Assembly (NCBI RefSeq): GCF_002855515.1 | Contig: NZ_PKRP01000002.1 | Span: 310,001 to 374,000 of the forward strand | Direction of reading: 5' to 3' | Origin: Rhizobium sp. TH135 | GTDB taxonomy: Bacteria > Pseudomonadota > Alphaproteobacteria > Rhizobiales > Rhizobiaceae | DNA: 64,000 nt | In this document: piece by piece, positions 10,054 to 19,921 of the stretch | Position numbering within the stretch: the first letter of the stretch is position 1 | Layout: every line of letters begins with the position of its first letter | Program-made: the position numbers and the translations under genes | Notes under the pieces: generated by a model | Told to the model about the DNA's origin: nothing | What the model saw: only the letters and a program-made list of their open reading frames with translations | The model's database searches: none

Positions 10054-11745
10054 TCAGCGCTTTTCGTCGAGCGAGCGCGACACCAGGATGACGGGAATGA
10101 GGCCAGCCGCGATGATGATCATCGCGGCCACGGACGCGTCCTGCGCCATGCCGCGCGAGGCATCTTCGTAGATGAGGGTCGCCAGCGTGTTGAAGTTGAA
10201 GGGCCTGAGCAGGATCGTGGCCGAAAGCTCCTTCAGCGTCTCGATGAACACCAGCAGCGCAGCCGTCAGCACTGCTGGCCGCAGGTTCGGCAGAAGCACC
10301 TGCCGCAGCGTCTGCAGACCCGATCGGCCAAGCGTCCGGGCCGCCATATCCAGATGCGGCGAGAGCTTCTGGAAGCCCGCATCGACGGTCCCCTCTGCCA
10401 TGGTCAGGAAGCGCACGGTATTGGCATAGACAATGGCAAAGCCCGTACCGGATAGGAGAAGGCCCGTCGAAATGCCGAAGCTCTGGCGCAGCCATCCATC
10501 CAGCGCATTGTCGAAGGCTGCAAGCGGGATCAGCACGCCGATGCCGAGCACGGTGCCGGGAATGCCGTAACCGAGGGCGGCCAGCCGTCCGGCCCCCTTG
10601 GCGAGACGCGAGCGATCAGTGCGCGCGGCATAGGACAAGACAAAGGCCAGAACCACCGTGATCAGCGCCGCCGCCGACGAGACCAGCGTCGAATGCCAGA
10701 GCGCGTCCAAGAGGCGCGGTTCGAGAAAATCCTCGATGCGCCGCAGGGCAAATCCACCGAGAACGAAGACGGGCACGAAGAAGCCGATCAGGATCGGGAC
10801 CGAGCAGAAGAGCACGGCAAGCGCCGCCTTCATTCCGGTCAGCCGAAGCCGCACCGCATCCGGCACGACCGCCGTCGTCTTGTGGCTCGTGAAACGCTGA
10901 CGTCGACGCGCCATGCGCTCGACGATCAGGAGACCCGCAACGATCACCAGCATCACGCAGGCAATCTGCGCCGCACCGGCAAGGCTCCCCCGATTGAGCC
11001 AGGTATCGTAGACCGAGAAGGTCAGCGTCTGCACGCCGAGATATTCCACCGCACCGATATCGTTCAGCGTCTCCATCATCACCAGCGTCAGGCCGATCAT
11101 GATGGCGGGCCGCGCCATCGGCACCTGGATGCGGGCAAAGACCCGCAACGGGCAGGACCCGAGCGTGCGGGCAACATCCGCTGCCGCGCGGCCCTGCATC
11201 AGGAACATCGAGCGGCAGGCGAGATAGACGTAAGGATAAAGCACCGCCGACATGACCAGCACGGCACCCGAAAGCGACTTCACGTCGAAGAAACTGTACT
11301 CGCGGGACGAGGTGTAGCCGAACAGCGCTCGATATCCGGTCTGCACGGGGCCCGTGAAATCGAGGAACTCGCCGAAGGCATAGGCTGCCAGATAAGAAGG
11401 AATGGCCAGCGGCAATACCAGCGCTGGAGAGAGGAGCCGCCGAAGCGGAAACTCGCAAGCCGCCACCAGCCAGGCACTCCCGATGCCGACCACAGCCGTG
11501 ACGATCCCCGTGAACAGCAAAAGCCAGAAGGTGCGGATCCCGGCCCGGGGGATGACATTCGTCATCATGTGCTGCCAGTTCTCAGGGTCCGCCGAAAAGC
11601 CGATGACGAAGATGGCGACGATGGGCATGGAGACGATTGCGGCAGCGACGAGTGCTGCGACGGTCGCCGTACCAATCCGCTTTCCGGCGGGTGCACCGGA
11701 GGAAATGGCGGGGTGGGCTGTGCCCGGGCGCGGGAGTGTGGACAA
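10054..11745 (-). CDS. fbpB: Fe(III) ABC transporter permease, two-domain FbpB type
   Basis: This permease of 563 residues has two fused BPD_transp_1 halves (about residues 60-270 and 340-555). It has around 12 transmembrane helices and two EAA-like loops, VARTLGSCPLRVFARIQVPMARPA and MAARTLGRSGLQTLRQVLLPNLRP. This architecture is typical of FbpB/SfuB/AfuB permeases for ferric iron taken from the periplasm. The start is a TTG at 11745 after an aaggg SD. No ATPase or binding protein adjoins it. An iron-binding protein gene is 20 kb away beside rirA, so the transporter parts are dispersed. Iron is inferred from family; other substrates are possible. Confidence 0.85.
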   Translation of the reverse strand: MSTLPRPGTAHPAISSGAPAGKRIGTATVAALVAAAIVSMPIVAIFVIGFSADPENWQHMMTNVIPRAGIRTFWLLLFTGIVTAVVGIGSAWLVAACEFPLRRLLSPALVLPLAIPSYLAAYAFGEFLDFTGPVQTGYRALFGYTSSREYSFFDVKSLSGAVLVMSAVLYPYVYLACRSMFLMQGRAAADVARTLGSCPLRVFARIQVPMARPAIMIGLTLVMMETLNDIGAVEYLGVQTLTFSVYDTWLNRGSLAGAAQIACVMLVIVAGLLIVERMARRRQRFTSHKTTAVVPDAVRLRLTGMKAALAVLFCSVPILIGFFVPVFVLGGFALRRIEDFLEPRLLDALWHSTLVSSAAALITVVLAFVLSYAARTDRSRLAKGAGRLAALGYGIPGTVLGIGVLIPLAAFDNALDGWLRQSFGISTGLLLSGTGFAIVYANTVRFLTMAEGTVDAGFQKLSPHLDMAARTLGRSGLQTLRQVLLPNLRPAVLTAALLVFIETLKELSATILLRPFNFNTLATLIYEDASRGMAQDASVAAMIIIAAGLIPVILVSRSLDEKR

Positions 11746-11830
11746 GCGATCGGCCCTTGCAAATGCGGGAATGGCTTTCCTCTAGCCGAAAGCGGCAGCG
11801 ATGGAAACCTGCCGGAAGGTCACGCCTGTC

Positions 11831-12472
11831 TTACCGGCGCAGAACTGCCAGACTTTCGCCAATCAGCCGAAGCCCGAGCGCGCCGATCACCGCTCCCGCC
11901 AGCCGGTCGACCCAGAGTTTTCCGTTGAGATAGGCCTGCTGCGATCGCGGCGCTGAAAAGGCAATCGCGACCACGGCATACCATCCGGCCTCAATCAAGA
12001 GGATCAGGGGAGGCAGGGAAAGAACAAGTGCCAGCGGCGGTTCCTGCGGCATGAGAGCGGCGAAGATGCTGGCATAGACCACGGCGGTCTTTGGATTGCT
12101 GACCTGGGTGACGAGACCGAGAACGAGCGCCCGCGGAACGCTAATGGAGCCGCGTCCATTGGCAGAGGCAAGCTCAATCGGTTCACGTGCGCCACGCCAG
12201 ATAGCGATGCCGAGATAGACCAGATAGAGCCCGCCGGCGCATTTCAGAACGAGATAGAGCCACTCGACCTTTTCCAGAAGCGTAACGAGGCCGGCCAGTG
12301 CCAGGACGGCGAAGAACGCCCCGCCAAGGCCCATGCCGATTGCCGCCGCAAGGCCATGCAGGCGGGAGTTCCCCACCGAAATACGCGAAACCAGCACGAA
12401 GCTCGGGCCGGGACTCATCGCACCGATCCCAATCGCAATCATGATGCCGAGGAGAACGCTGAAGGTTGCCAT
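11831..12472 (-). CDS. LysE/RhtB family amino-acid exporter
   Basis: This 213-residue inner-membrane protein has six predicted helices. It carries the LysE/RhtB signature near the N-terminus (GIMIAIGIGAMSPGPSFVLV), the GLYLVYLGIAIWRG segment and NPKTAVVYASIF. The family exports amino acids or homoserine-type compounds; the substrate cannot be read from sequence. It lies 85 bases upstream of fbpB on the same strand, with no clear terminator, so co-transcription is possible. Confidence 0.88.
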   Translation of the reverse strand: MATFSVLLGIMIAIGIGAMSPGPSFVLVSRISVGNSRLHGLAAAIGMGLGGAFFAVLALAGLVTLLEKVEWLYLVLKCAGGLYLVYLGIAIWRGAREPIELASANGRGSISVPRALVLGLVTQVSNPKTAVVYASIFAALMPQEPPLALVLSLPPLILLIEAGWYAVVAIAFSAPRSQQAYLNGKLWVDRLAGAVIGALGLRLIGESLAVLRR

Positions 12473-12810
12473 GCCGATGTCGTCTCCGTCCGGGGTCCGC
12501 TTGAGTGAAGTCAGAGGCTATTGGGCGCAAGGCGCGCTTGCAAGTCCTCTGCCAACGGTCGGTCAAGCCAGGACTAATCCTCACAAGCTGCGCGTCATCT
12601 GCACAGGATCTGCAAACACCGTCTGCATTCTGCGCCCATGACCTCACCCCGCAACGATCCCGATTTCCCCATCCCCCGCTTGCCGGCTCGCCTCATCCGG
12701 GAGGGTTGGTGGCTCGTGGATGATCCCCCGCAGCTGCGTCCCGATCCACCAGACGCGCCGGCCGGATCCGCGTGCCTCAGCCTCCCATCGAAAGAACACA
12801 GGAGCACAAT
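12473..12810. other. Divergent intergenic region (lysE-type / DUF4173 operon)
   Basis: A stretch of 338 bases without a convincing gene separates the minus-strand exporter from the plus-strand DUF4173 operon. A 68-codon frame from ATG 12638 runs into the next gene, but it lacks a Shine-Dalgarno and resembles nothing known. A good SD (aggag, 12800-12804) serves the GTG at 12811. No strong promoter or terminator was recognised. Confidence 0.4.
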
Positions 12811-14292
12811 GTGCCGAACAGTCATTCCCTTCTCCCGCGATTGAAGGGGCATCTCGCTCCTCTGCTGCTCGTCGGTTTGGTCGTTGCCGCAGACTTTCTG
12901 TTCTTCGGCCAGGAGCCGGGCATCAACCGCTTCGTGTTCTGCCTGCTGCTCGTGGCCTCCATCGTCCAGGTGGCACGCGTGGTCAGGCCGACGAGGGTGG
13001 CGCGTTTTGCCTTGCTGGCGCTTCTGTGCATGCTGCCGATGATCGAAGCTGCGACGCTTTCTTCGCGGATTGTATCGGCCTTTGCGATCACCCTGCTGGC
13101 GCTGGCGGCGGCAGGCCTGCTGCCGCGGTTGCCCTCCGCCATTCCCCCCGTTCTGGCGAGGTTCACACTGGCCATCCCGCTTCGAACCATCCGTGGCACG
13201 GGACGGCTTATGACGGCCGGAACGATCCCGGCAACCGCCCGCGGCATCGGCACTGAGCTTCGCTTCTGGGTCTTGCCGCTGGCGCTCGGCACCATCTTCG
13301 TCGGTCTCTTCGCTGGCGCCAATCCCCTCATTGAGCGCGCCCTTCATGCGATCGACCTCGCGGCGCTCCTGTCTTACATCAATATCCAGCGCATCTTCCT
13401 CTGGTCGGTGATTGCCGTCATGGTCTGGTTTCTCCTGCGCCCGAGGCTCGCCCGTCGCTGCTGCCGCAACCGCGCTGATACAGACATCCGCATCGGCAGC
13501 GCCTCGCATATCAGCGAGCCCGTCGTGCTCCGGGCGCTTCTGCTGTTCAACCTGCTTTTTGCAATCCAGACCGTGCTGGACGCGGCCTATCTCTGGGGCG
13601 GTCTCGACCTGCCGGAAGGCATGTCCCATGCCCAGTACGCCCATCGCGGCGCCTATCCGCTGGTGGTCACGGCGCTGCTTGCCGCCCTCTTCGTGCTGGT
13701 GGCCATCGGGCGCGGCGAAGATGGCGCCCGCGCGCGCCTGATCCGGGGCTTGGTCTATCTCTGGATCGGCCAGAACATCCTGCTTTGCATTTCAGCCATC
13801 CTGCGGCTCGACCTCTATGTGGAAGCCTTTTCGCTGACCGGCATGCGCGTGGCTGCAGGGCTCTGGATGCTTCTGGTCGCTATTGGCCTTGCGCTGATCA
13901 TGATGCGGATCCTCCTCGACAAGAGCAACCTCTGGCTCTTTGCGACAAACGGCGCGAGCCTTTTGGTGGTGCTCTACGGGGTGGCTGTCACCGATATTCC
14001 AGCCTATGTCGCAAGCTACAATGTTCAGCATTCCAGCGATCTGGATGGTGGCGGCGAGTGGCTCGATGATTACTATCTGCGTTCCCTCGGCCCGGCGGCC
14101 CTCCCGGCGATCGATTTCTATCTCGAACGCGCTTCGTTTCACCACATTCCCCAATTCAAGCTGGCACGCATGAAAGAACTGCGCAGCGACCTTCTGTTCG
14201 ATTTCCGGATCCGGTCACGTGATTGGCGAAGCTGGACATGGCGGGCCCAGAGGCTCGAAAATTACCTCGCAAGGTCCGGGACGGCAGATTAA
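12811..14292 (+). CDS. DUF4173 (DUF4153-like) polytopic membrane protein
   Basis: This 493-residue protein has about ten to twelve hydrophobic helices. The DUF4173 core is recognisable: SEPVVLRALLLFNLLFA, then AQYAHRGAYPLVVTALLAA, VYLWIGQNILLC and a soluble C-terminal tail with DDYYLRSLGPAALPAID. GTG 12811 is preferred because it has an aggag SD at six bases' spacing; the in-frame ATG 13 codons earlier has none. The gene is followed after 46 bases by a response regulator and kinase, a conserved association. A role as a membrane partner or output of that two-component system is inference. Confidence 0.82.
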   Translation: MPNSHSLLPRLKGHLAPLLLVGLVVAADFLFFGQEPGINRFVFCLLLVASIVQVARVVRPTRVARFALLALLCMLPMIEAATLSSRIVSAFAITLLALAAAGLLPRLPSAIPPVLARFTLAIPLRTIRGTGRLMTAGTIPATARGIGTELRFWVLPLALGTIFVGLFAGANPLIERALHAIDLAALLSYINIQRIFLWSVIAVMVWFLLRPRLARRCCRNRADTDIRIGSASHISEPVVLRALLLFNLLFAIQTVLDAAYLWGGLDLPEGMSHAQYAHRGAYPLVVTALLAALFVLVAIGRGEDGARARLIRGLVYLWIGQNILLCISAILRLDLYVEAFSLTGMRVAAGLWMLLVAIGLALIMMRILLDKSNLWLFATNGASLLVVLYGVAVTDIPAYVASYNVQHSSDLDGGGEWLDDYYLRSLGPAALPAIDFYLERASFHHIPQFKLARMKELRSDLLFDFRIRSRDWRSWTWRAQRLENYLARSGTAD

Positions 14293-14338
14293 GAGCATTG
14301 GATCAGGCAGGCGGAAGGCGCGGCGGAGGGGCAGAGAC

Positions 14339-15037
14339 ATGCAGCAGATACTGGTGGTCGACGACGAGCCGCATATCCGCGATGTCATCTGCTTTGCCAT
14401 TGAGCGGGCCGGTATGCGGCCGGTCGTCGGCCGGTCGGGCCAGGAAGCCCTCACGGCCTTTCGTCGCGCCCGCCCCGATCTCGTCGTGCTCGACGTTGGT
14501 CTCCCTGATATCGACGGCTTGGAGGTCTGCCGCGAAATTCGCAAGACCTCCGCCTTGCCGATCCTTTTCCTGTCGGCGCGCGACGAGGAGATCGATCGCA
14601 TCCTCGGTCTCGAAATGGGCGGCGATGATTACGTGACGAAGCCCTTCAGCCCGCGCGAACTGATCGCCCGCATCAGGGCTATTCTCAAGCGCACCGGGAC
14701 GGGCAATGGCGCCGCCGATGCCTCGGCGACACTGACTGTCGGCGAAGTGGTGCTCGATCGGGCAGGACGAACGGTCCACCTGGCCGGCTGCGCTCTCCAG
14801 GTGACGGCGCTGGAGTTCGCCATCCTCGACGCCCTTATGACCAGGCCTGCCATGGTCTTCACCCGCGAGCAGCTGATGCAGGCTGCCTACGATCCCGGCG
14901 TCCATGTCTCCGACCGCACCATTGACAGCCACATCCGCAACATCCGCGCCAAGGCCGCCGAAGTCTCCGCCCAGCCGGTCATTGCGACCGTTCACGGGGT
15001 CGGCTTCCGCTTTCACCAGGCCGGTGCCGCATCATGA
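14339..15037 (+). CDS. OmpR-family response regulator (CreB-like)
   Basis: This 232-residue transcription factor has an N-terminal receiver domain (residues 1-118). The acidic pair is in VDDEPH, the phosphoacceptor Asp in LVVLDVGLPD (about residue 54), and the conserved Lys in DYVTKPF. A winged-helix DNA-binding domain (about 130-230) contains TALEFAILDALMTRPAMVFTRE and DRTIDSHIRNIRAK. The next gene, a histidine kinase, overlaps it by four bases (ATGA), so the two are translationally coupled. Together with the upstream DUF4173 gene they look like one three-gene operon of unknown stimulus. Confidence 0.92.
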   Translation: MQQILVVDDEPHIRDVICFAIERAGMRPVVGRSGQEALTAFRRARPDLVVLDVGLPDIDGLEVCREIRKTSALPILFLSARDEEIDRILGLEMGGDDYVTKPFSPRELIARIRAILKRTGTGNGAADASATLTVGEVVLDRAGRTVHLAGCALQVTALEFAILDALMTRPAMVFTREQLMQAAYDPGVHVSDRTIDSHIRNIRAKAAEVSAQPVIATVHGVGFRFHQAGAAS

Positions 15038-16056
15038 CATCACGCCTGATCATCACTCCCAAATGGCGCCCGCCGCTGGCACTCGTCATCTATTCCGTCC
15101 TGTTGACGGTGATGGCTCTTCCCGTCCTCCTGCTGGCCTGGTTTCGCCCGGCGGCACTCGATGTGAAACCTTTGAGCATCACGGAGCTCGGAGCCCTTTG
15201 TGTCGTCCTCGCCTTCACCGTGGTCATTGGCTACGTGCTCGTCCGGGCCATCAAGGCACCGCTCGATGCCCTCGTGGCGCGCAGCCGGGAGATCGCTCTC
15301 GATGGCCGCGAAGCCATCCGCCCGCTCGAAAGTTATGGCACCCGCGAGGTTGCCACACTTTCCCAGGGCATTTTCGATCTCGCTTGCGATCTGGTGGAGC
15401 GAACGGACTATGTCCGAACCTTCGCCGCCCATGTCTCCCATGAGCTGAAGTCGCCGCTGACCGCCATCGCCGGTGCGGCAGAACTGTTGCGGGAGAGCGA
15501 GACGGACAGCGAGCCGATGACGCCCGCGCAGCGACGCCTGTTTCTCGACAACATCGTCTCCGACGCCCGCCGCCTTGACCGTTTGCTGATCCGCCTGCGC
15601 GAGCTCGCCCATGCCGAAACGCCCGTTGCCGGCGGCAGTTCGCAGCTTTCTGGCGTCGTCACGACACTCGCCGGGCGTTTCCCGGATCTGCAGATTGTCA
15701 ACGACGGAGCCGCGCCAAGATCGGTCCCCTTGCCGGTTGAGGCAACGACGATCGCCTTGGCGAACCTGGCGGAAAACGCGCTCCAGCACGGCGCGACACG
15801 CGTGACACTTACGCTGAGCGAAGACGCGGGCGGACTTCATCTCCGGATAGAAGACAACGGATCCGGCATTCCCATGGAGACCGCAGACGTCATCTTCCGC
15901 CCCTTGTTTACAACCCGCGCAGAGGAGGGCGGAACGGGCATGGGGCTCCGCATCGTCGAGGCAGTGCTTGCCGCCCACGGAGCGACGATCCGACTTGATC
16001 AAGCATACCTAAACGGTGCCGCCTTCGAAATCACCATGCCGCGCGAGGCCTGCTAA
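15034..16056 (+). CDS. Membrane-bound sensor histidine kinase (CreC-like)
   Basis: This 340-residue kinase has two N-terminal transmembrane helices (about residues 13-35 and 50-70) separated by a very short periplasmic loop, so it has almost no external sensor domain. A HAMP-like linker is followed by the dimerisation domain with phosphoacceptor His in HVSHELKSPLTAI. The ATPase domain has NLAENALQHG (N box), EDNGSGIP (G1) and GGTGMGLRIVEAV (G2). The minimal periplasmic loop suggests that it senses a membrane partner, perhaps the DUF4173 protein. Start overlaps the response regulator stop. Confidence 0.9.
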   Translation: MTSRLIITPKWRPPLALVIYSVLLTVMALPVLLLAWFRPAALDVKPLSITELGALCVVLAFTVVIGYVLVRAIKAPLDALVARSREIALDGREAIRPLESYGTREVATLSQGIFDLACDLVERTDYVRTFAAHVSHELKSPLTAIAGAAELLRESETDSEPMTPAQRRLFLDNIVSDARRLDRLLIRLRELAHAETPVAGGSSQLSGVVTTLAGRFPDLQIVNDGAAPRSVPLPVEATTIALANLAENALQHGATRVTLTLSEDAGGLHLRIEDNGSGIPMETADVIFRPLFTTRAEEGGTGMGLRIVEAVLAAHGATIRLDQAYLNGAAFEITMPREAC

Positions 16057-16074
16057 GCGCCGCCCGCACGGACC

Positions 16075-19000
16075 TCAATCGGCCAGCACGCGCGGCGAGG
16101 GGAAAGTCACCTCGACCAATGTGCCTTCGTTCGGCGTCGAGGAGATCGCAAACTGTGCCCGGTTCGCATCGACCATGGCCTTGGTGAGCGGCAGGCCAAG
16201 ACCCGTGCCGTCGCCACGATTGCGCGGCGTGCCGGTCGAGACCTGGCGGAACGGCTTCATCGCCTGCTCCAGCTCGCTGCGCGACATGCCGATGCCGGTA
16301 TCACGGATGCGCAGAACCACGCTGCCATTCGGTTCATAGGCCGACGACACGATGATCTGCCCGCCGGACGGCGTGAAACGGATCGCGTTGGCCAGAATGT
16401 TGAGCACGATCTGCTTGATCGAACGGCCATCTGCCACGACGTTCGGAACGGCCTGCGACAAGGCTGTCCGGATGATCACCCGCTGGCTGTTTGCCTGCGG
16501 CTGCACGATCGAGACTGCCGCCTGCACCATCTCGTTCAAGCCCACGGAGGAGAAGTCGAGCTCCATCTCGCCGGCTTCGATCTTCGAGATGTCCAGGAGG
16601 TCGTTGACGATGTCGAGCACATGGCGGCCCGAGCGCACGATGTCATGGGCATATTCGCCGTAGCGCGGATGGCCGACCGGGCCGAAATGCTCGTTCGCCA
16701 TCATGTCGGCAAAGCCGATAATCGCGTTGAGCGGCGTGCGGATCTCGTGGCTGACACGGGCAAGGAAGTCGGTCTTGTGCGCGTTTGCCGTCTCGGCCGC
16801 CCGCTTGGCGTTGCGCAGCTCTTCTTCCGTGCGCTTCCACTGGGTGATGTCACGGATGACGGCGCAGTAACCGTTCGACGAGTTGAGGCGCCCGATCGTC
16901 ATGAACAGCGGCAGGAAGCCCCCGGAGGCCTCACGGCCGATCACTTCGCGCCCGTCGTTCAAGACGCTCGCAACGCCATGACCGGAAAGCCCATTTAGAT
17001 AGTCGAGGATCGACTTCTGGCTTTCATGGGCAAAGAGCATGACGAAGGGCTTGCCGCGCGTTTCCATGTCGTCGAAGTTGAACAGCGCGCTTGCCGCCCG
17101 GTTCATCGAACGGATATCGCCGTCTGCATCCAGGATCACGACGCCATCGGTCGCCGTCTCCAGGATCGAGCGCAGCTCGTCCACTTCCACCTTGAGGCGG
17201 GTGACTTCTACCGTCTGGACCGGTGCCGCGACAGGCGCTGGTGTGACCACTGCCGGCTCGGCATCCGGCTCCGGTTGCGTCTGCAGTTCCGGCTGGGCGA
17301 TCAGCGCCAGCATCAGCGCGCTCGTTTCCTCGAACCGCACCGACTGCAGCCGTGCAGTGACCGGCAACAGGCGATCATCGGCACAGAGCGCCACGACCTG
17401 GCCGGCCTCGTCGCCGGGTGTTTCGAGATCACGGCGCTGGATCAGCGTGTCGAGACCACCGGCCTCTTCGAGCTCGGCAAGGGTCTTATAGCCGGTGAGG
17501 TTGAAGAATTCCGGATTGGCATGGATCAGCCGGTCGCCGACATGGACGAGCAGCGCCACGGGCATCAGGTCGATGATCTCGGCCGTCAGGCTACGCTCGC
17601 GCTTGCCCGTCGGACGCTCAATCTGCGGTTCCGGCAACGGCGGCTCGACTGCGGCAATCGGGGCTGCAGGCGTGGCCGGCGGTTCGGGTGCCTTCACGAC
17701 CGGAGCGGACGCCTCAGTGCGCAAGACAGGTGGTTCCGACGCCGTCAGCGACTGTTCCACCTTGGCGCGGAGCCCCAGCGGATCGAGCTTGCGCGCGATC
17801 TCCTGGAAGGCAGCCTGCTCACCCGGCGTCAGGCTGTCGCGCTGGCGCTGACGATGATCCTGCAATTGCACAACCTTGTCCGGCATAGCAGGCTTGCGCG
17901 GTTCCATGACCCGGAGCACCGGCGGCTCGAAGCCGGCAGGCCTCGGCGCGGGTTCGTCGATCTGGTGCGTCGGCGCGGCTTCGATGTCGTCTTCAGCCTC
18001 AGGCGCCTGGTCGTCGCCGCTGTCTTCCGCGTCGTCTGCCAGAGCTTCAAGCCTCTGCTCACCCGCTTCTGCAACCTGTTCCTCGACGAAGTCTTCCGGC
18101 GGATGGTTCTCGCCTTCGCTGAGCTCGCTCAAGAATTCGGCCAGCTCTTCGGCCCGTTCACTGTCGGTCAAAGGCGGCTCGTCGGAGAATGCGTCCGCCG
18201 AAACCTCAGACTCGACGAAGGTCATGCCGATCGCATCGGGATCCTCCTGCGCATCCGCGACGCGCACGATGCCGAAGCCACGGAAACCGTCAAAATCGCG
18301 ATTGCGCGTATAGGTCGGAAGGGCCGCGAGATCGACCGGAACCACAAGCGTCGTTCCCTCGACCGGCCAGTAGATCGTCTTGCCCGACCACGTGTCACGC
18401 TTCTTCAACAACTCGCCGATCTTGCCCTCGGGATCAAGGTTGAAGAGAGCGGCGAGATCCGAGAAGGCAACACCGTTGATATCGGCTGCACGCGGGCCGA
18501 CGGCCTGGGCAAACTCGGAGGAGACCTCGCTGAAGCGGCCTTCCGAATCGATTTTCCAGACGAAACGTGTCGCGCGGCGGTCCTGGCTGAAGATGAAACG
18601 CTCTGGCTCTGCAACAGGTGCAGGCGTTACTGGGGGAGCCGACAGGCGAGGAGCCTGCACCGGCTCGACGACAGGAGCGGGTTCCTCTGCCACGATCTCA
18701 ACAGGAACGGATGCCTCCTCGTCCAGCGTCTCGGGGCTCTCCACCGTCTCGACCGCCGCGCTCTCAGGCTCCGGCTCGACGACATCATCAGCCTCTTCCG
18801 GCGCGATATCGTCTTCCGACGCATCATCATCGGCGACGTCGATCTCGTCCAGATCGTCCGTTCCGGCCTCGATTTCCTCGATGTCACCGATCGCCGCCAT
18901 CACGCTCTCGAACGGCACAGCAGGCGAGGGCATGTCTTCGGCATGGGCCGGAGCTTCCGCTTCGGTCTCATCGGCAGACTGTATGTCGAGATCGCCGGCC

Positions 19001-19782
19001 GACGGCGCGCTGACGTCATCCGCAACCGTATCGTCGGCGCGAACCGGCTCGGCCACTGCGATCGGAAGGTCTTCATCCGCGTCGTTCGAAAAATCGTCGC
19101 TCGGGTCCATCTGGCCGAGGATCGTCTCGACCGTGAACAGGAGGTGCAGGCCGGGTTCATCGGCGATCTTGCCGATCGCGGCGGGCAGATAGCCGCGGCC
19201 CGTCGGGATCGGACGCTTCACCAGCCGGTCGGCATCGGCTTCGACAAGGTTCACCAGCATGCGCGCCGTCTGAGGCGTAATGCCGAGACCGGCAAAGCCT
19301 TCGGAGCTCGCGACCAGACCGCCGTCTCCGTCGAGGACGGCCATATGCGTATCGGGATCGTCGAAGCCGCTCATCAATTCGAGAGCAAGCTGGCGCAAGC
19401 TGCCATCGGTGCGCTTGAGCGGCGGCACGGCAAGCAGGATCGTCGGTTCGCCCTTGCGGATTTCCACGCATTCCGCGACCGCCGTCACCGGCACTTTCTG
19501 GAAACCGGAGCTGATGCGCAGCATCAGGCTGCGCGTATCGCCTACCGCCACCAGCTGCTGGGTCGCTGTCTCGATTTGCCGGAAGGTGATGTCGCCACGA
19601 TTGGGACCTTCCTCGAGAAAGTCGTAGATGGACGGGGCGCCGAAGAAGCGCGCACCCGCGCCATTGCACCAGAGCACCCGCTCCAGACGCGGCGCAAACA
19701 GCACGAGCGCCTCGCCGCGCGCCAGGCGCGGTCGTATGAGGTCGTGCACGGCGACGTCGATAAACGGATATTGAGCGGGCAT
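16075..19782 (-). CDS. cbrA: Multi-PAS hybrid-free sensor histidine kinase, CbrA/PdhS family
   Basis: This soluble kinase has about 1235 residues. An N-terminal PAS-like region (1-210) is followed by a long acidic, Ala/Glu/Asp-rich linker (about 240-400), a PAS domain (about 405-520), a second disordered Glu/Pro-rich linker, two more PAS domains (about 770 and 880) and the kinase core. The core has HEIRTPLNAIIGFADMM (phosphoacceptor His near residue 1012), NILANAIRFTP, RDTGIGMS and GDGTGLGLPLTKAMV. The helix after the His matches the DivJ/PleC/PdhS subfamily, which acts on DivK and the CtrA pathway. Its position beside a phasin gene matches my memory of S. meliloti cbrA. ATG 19782 is used; a TTG at 19815 is also in frame. 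Confidence 0.82.
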   Translation of the reverse strand: MPAQYPFIDVAVHDLIRPRLARGEALVLFAPRLERVLWCNGAGARFFGAPSIYDFLEEGPNRGDITFRQIETATQQLVAVGDTRSLMLRISSGFQKVPVTAVAECVEIRKGEPTILLAVPPLKRTDGSLRQLALELMSGFDDPDTHMAVLDGDGGLVASSEGFAGLGITPQTARMLVNLVEADADRLVKRPIPTGRGYLPAAIGKIADEPGLHLLFTVETILGQMDPSDDFSNDADEDLPIAVAEPVRADDTVADDVSAPSAGDLDIQSADETEAEAPAHAEDMPSPAVPFESVMAAIGDIEEIEAGTDDLDEIDVADDDASEDDIAPEEADDVVEPEPESAAVETVESPETLDEEASVPVEIVAEEPAPVVEPVQAPRLSAPPVTPAPVAEPERFIFSQDRRATRFVWKIDSEGRFSEVSSEFAQAVGPRAADINGVAFSDLAALFNLDPEGKIGELLKKRDTWSGKTIYWPVEGTTLVVPVDLAALPTYTRNRDFDGFRGFGIVRVADAQEDPDAIGMTFVESEVSADAFSDEPPLTDSERAEELAEFLSELSEGENHPPEDFVEEQVAEAGEQRLEALADDAEDSGDDQAPEAEDDIEAAPTHQIDEPAPRPAGFEPPVLRVMEPRKPAMPDKVVQLQDHRQRQRDSLTPGEQAAFQEIARKLDPLGLRAKVEQSLTASEPPVLRTEASAPVVKAPEPPATPAAPIAAVEPPLPEPQIERPTGKRERSLTAEIIDLMPVALLVHVGDRLIHANPEFFNLTGYKTLAELEEAGGLDTLIQRRDLETPGDEAGQVVALCADDRLLPVTARLQSVRFEETSALMLALIAQPELQTQPEPDAEPAVVTPAPVAAPVQTVEVTRLKVEVDELRSILETATDGVVILDADGDIRSMNRAASALFNFDDMETRGKPFVMLFAHESQKSILDYLNGLSGHGVASVLNDGREVIGREASGGFLPLFMTIGRLNSSNGYCAVIRDITQWKRTEEELRNAKRAAETANAHKTDFLARVSHEIRTPLNAIIGFADMMANEHFGPVGHPRYGEYAHDIVRSGRHVLDIVNDLLDISKIEAGEMELDFSSVGLNEMVQAAVSIVQPQANSQRVIIRTALSQAVPNVVADGRSIKQIVLNILANAIRFTPSGGQIIVSSAYEPNGSVVLRIRDTGIGMSRSELEQAMKPFRQVSTGTPRNRGDGTGLGLPLTKAMVDANRAQFAISSTPNEGTLVEVTFPSPRVLAD

Positions 19783-19921
19783 TTCGGGACCTGTCACTTC
19801 ATGGCCTGCAAGCAAATTAACAGATTTTTAATAGCTAGGCAGTGCCTTTGGGTCCAGAAAGTGGGGCGCCTTTCGGTTGGTAAGGTTAATCCGGCCGGAT
19901 TATCAACATGCAGAAAATCTA

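Noticed and set aside
10693..11928. A 411-codon plus-strand frame opposite fbpB
   Set aside because: Rich in His, Arg, Asp and Glu without any domain, and antisense to a permease with clear helices.
12638..12844. A 68-codon frame before the DUF4173 gene
   Set aside because: No Shine-Dalgarno, no known relatives, and 34 bases overlap with the next gene. Kept only as a remark in the intergenic entry.
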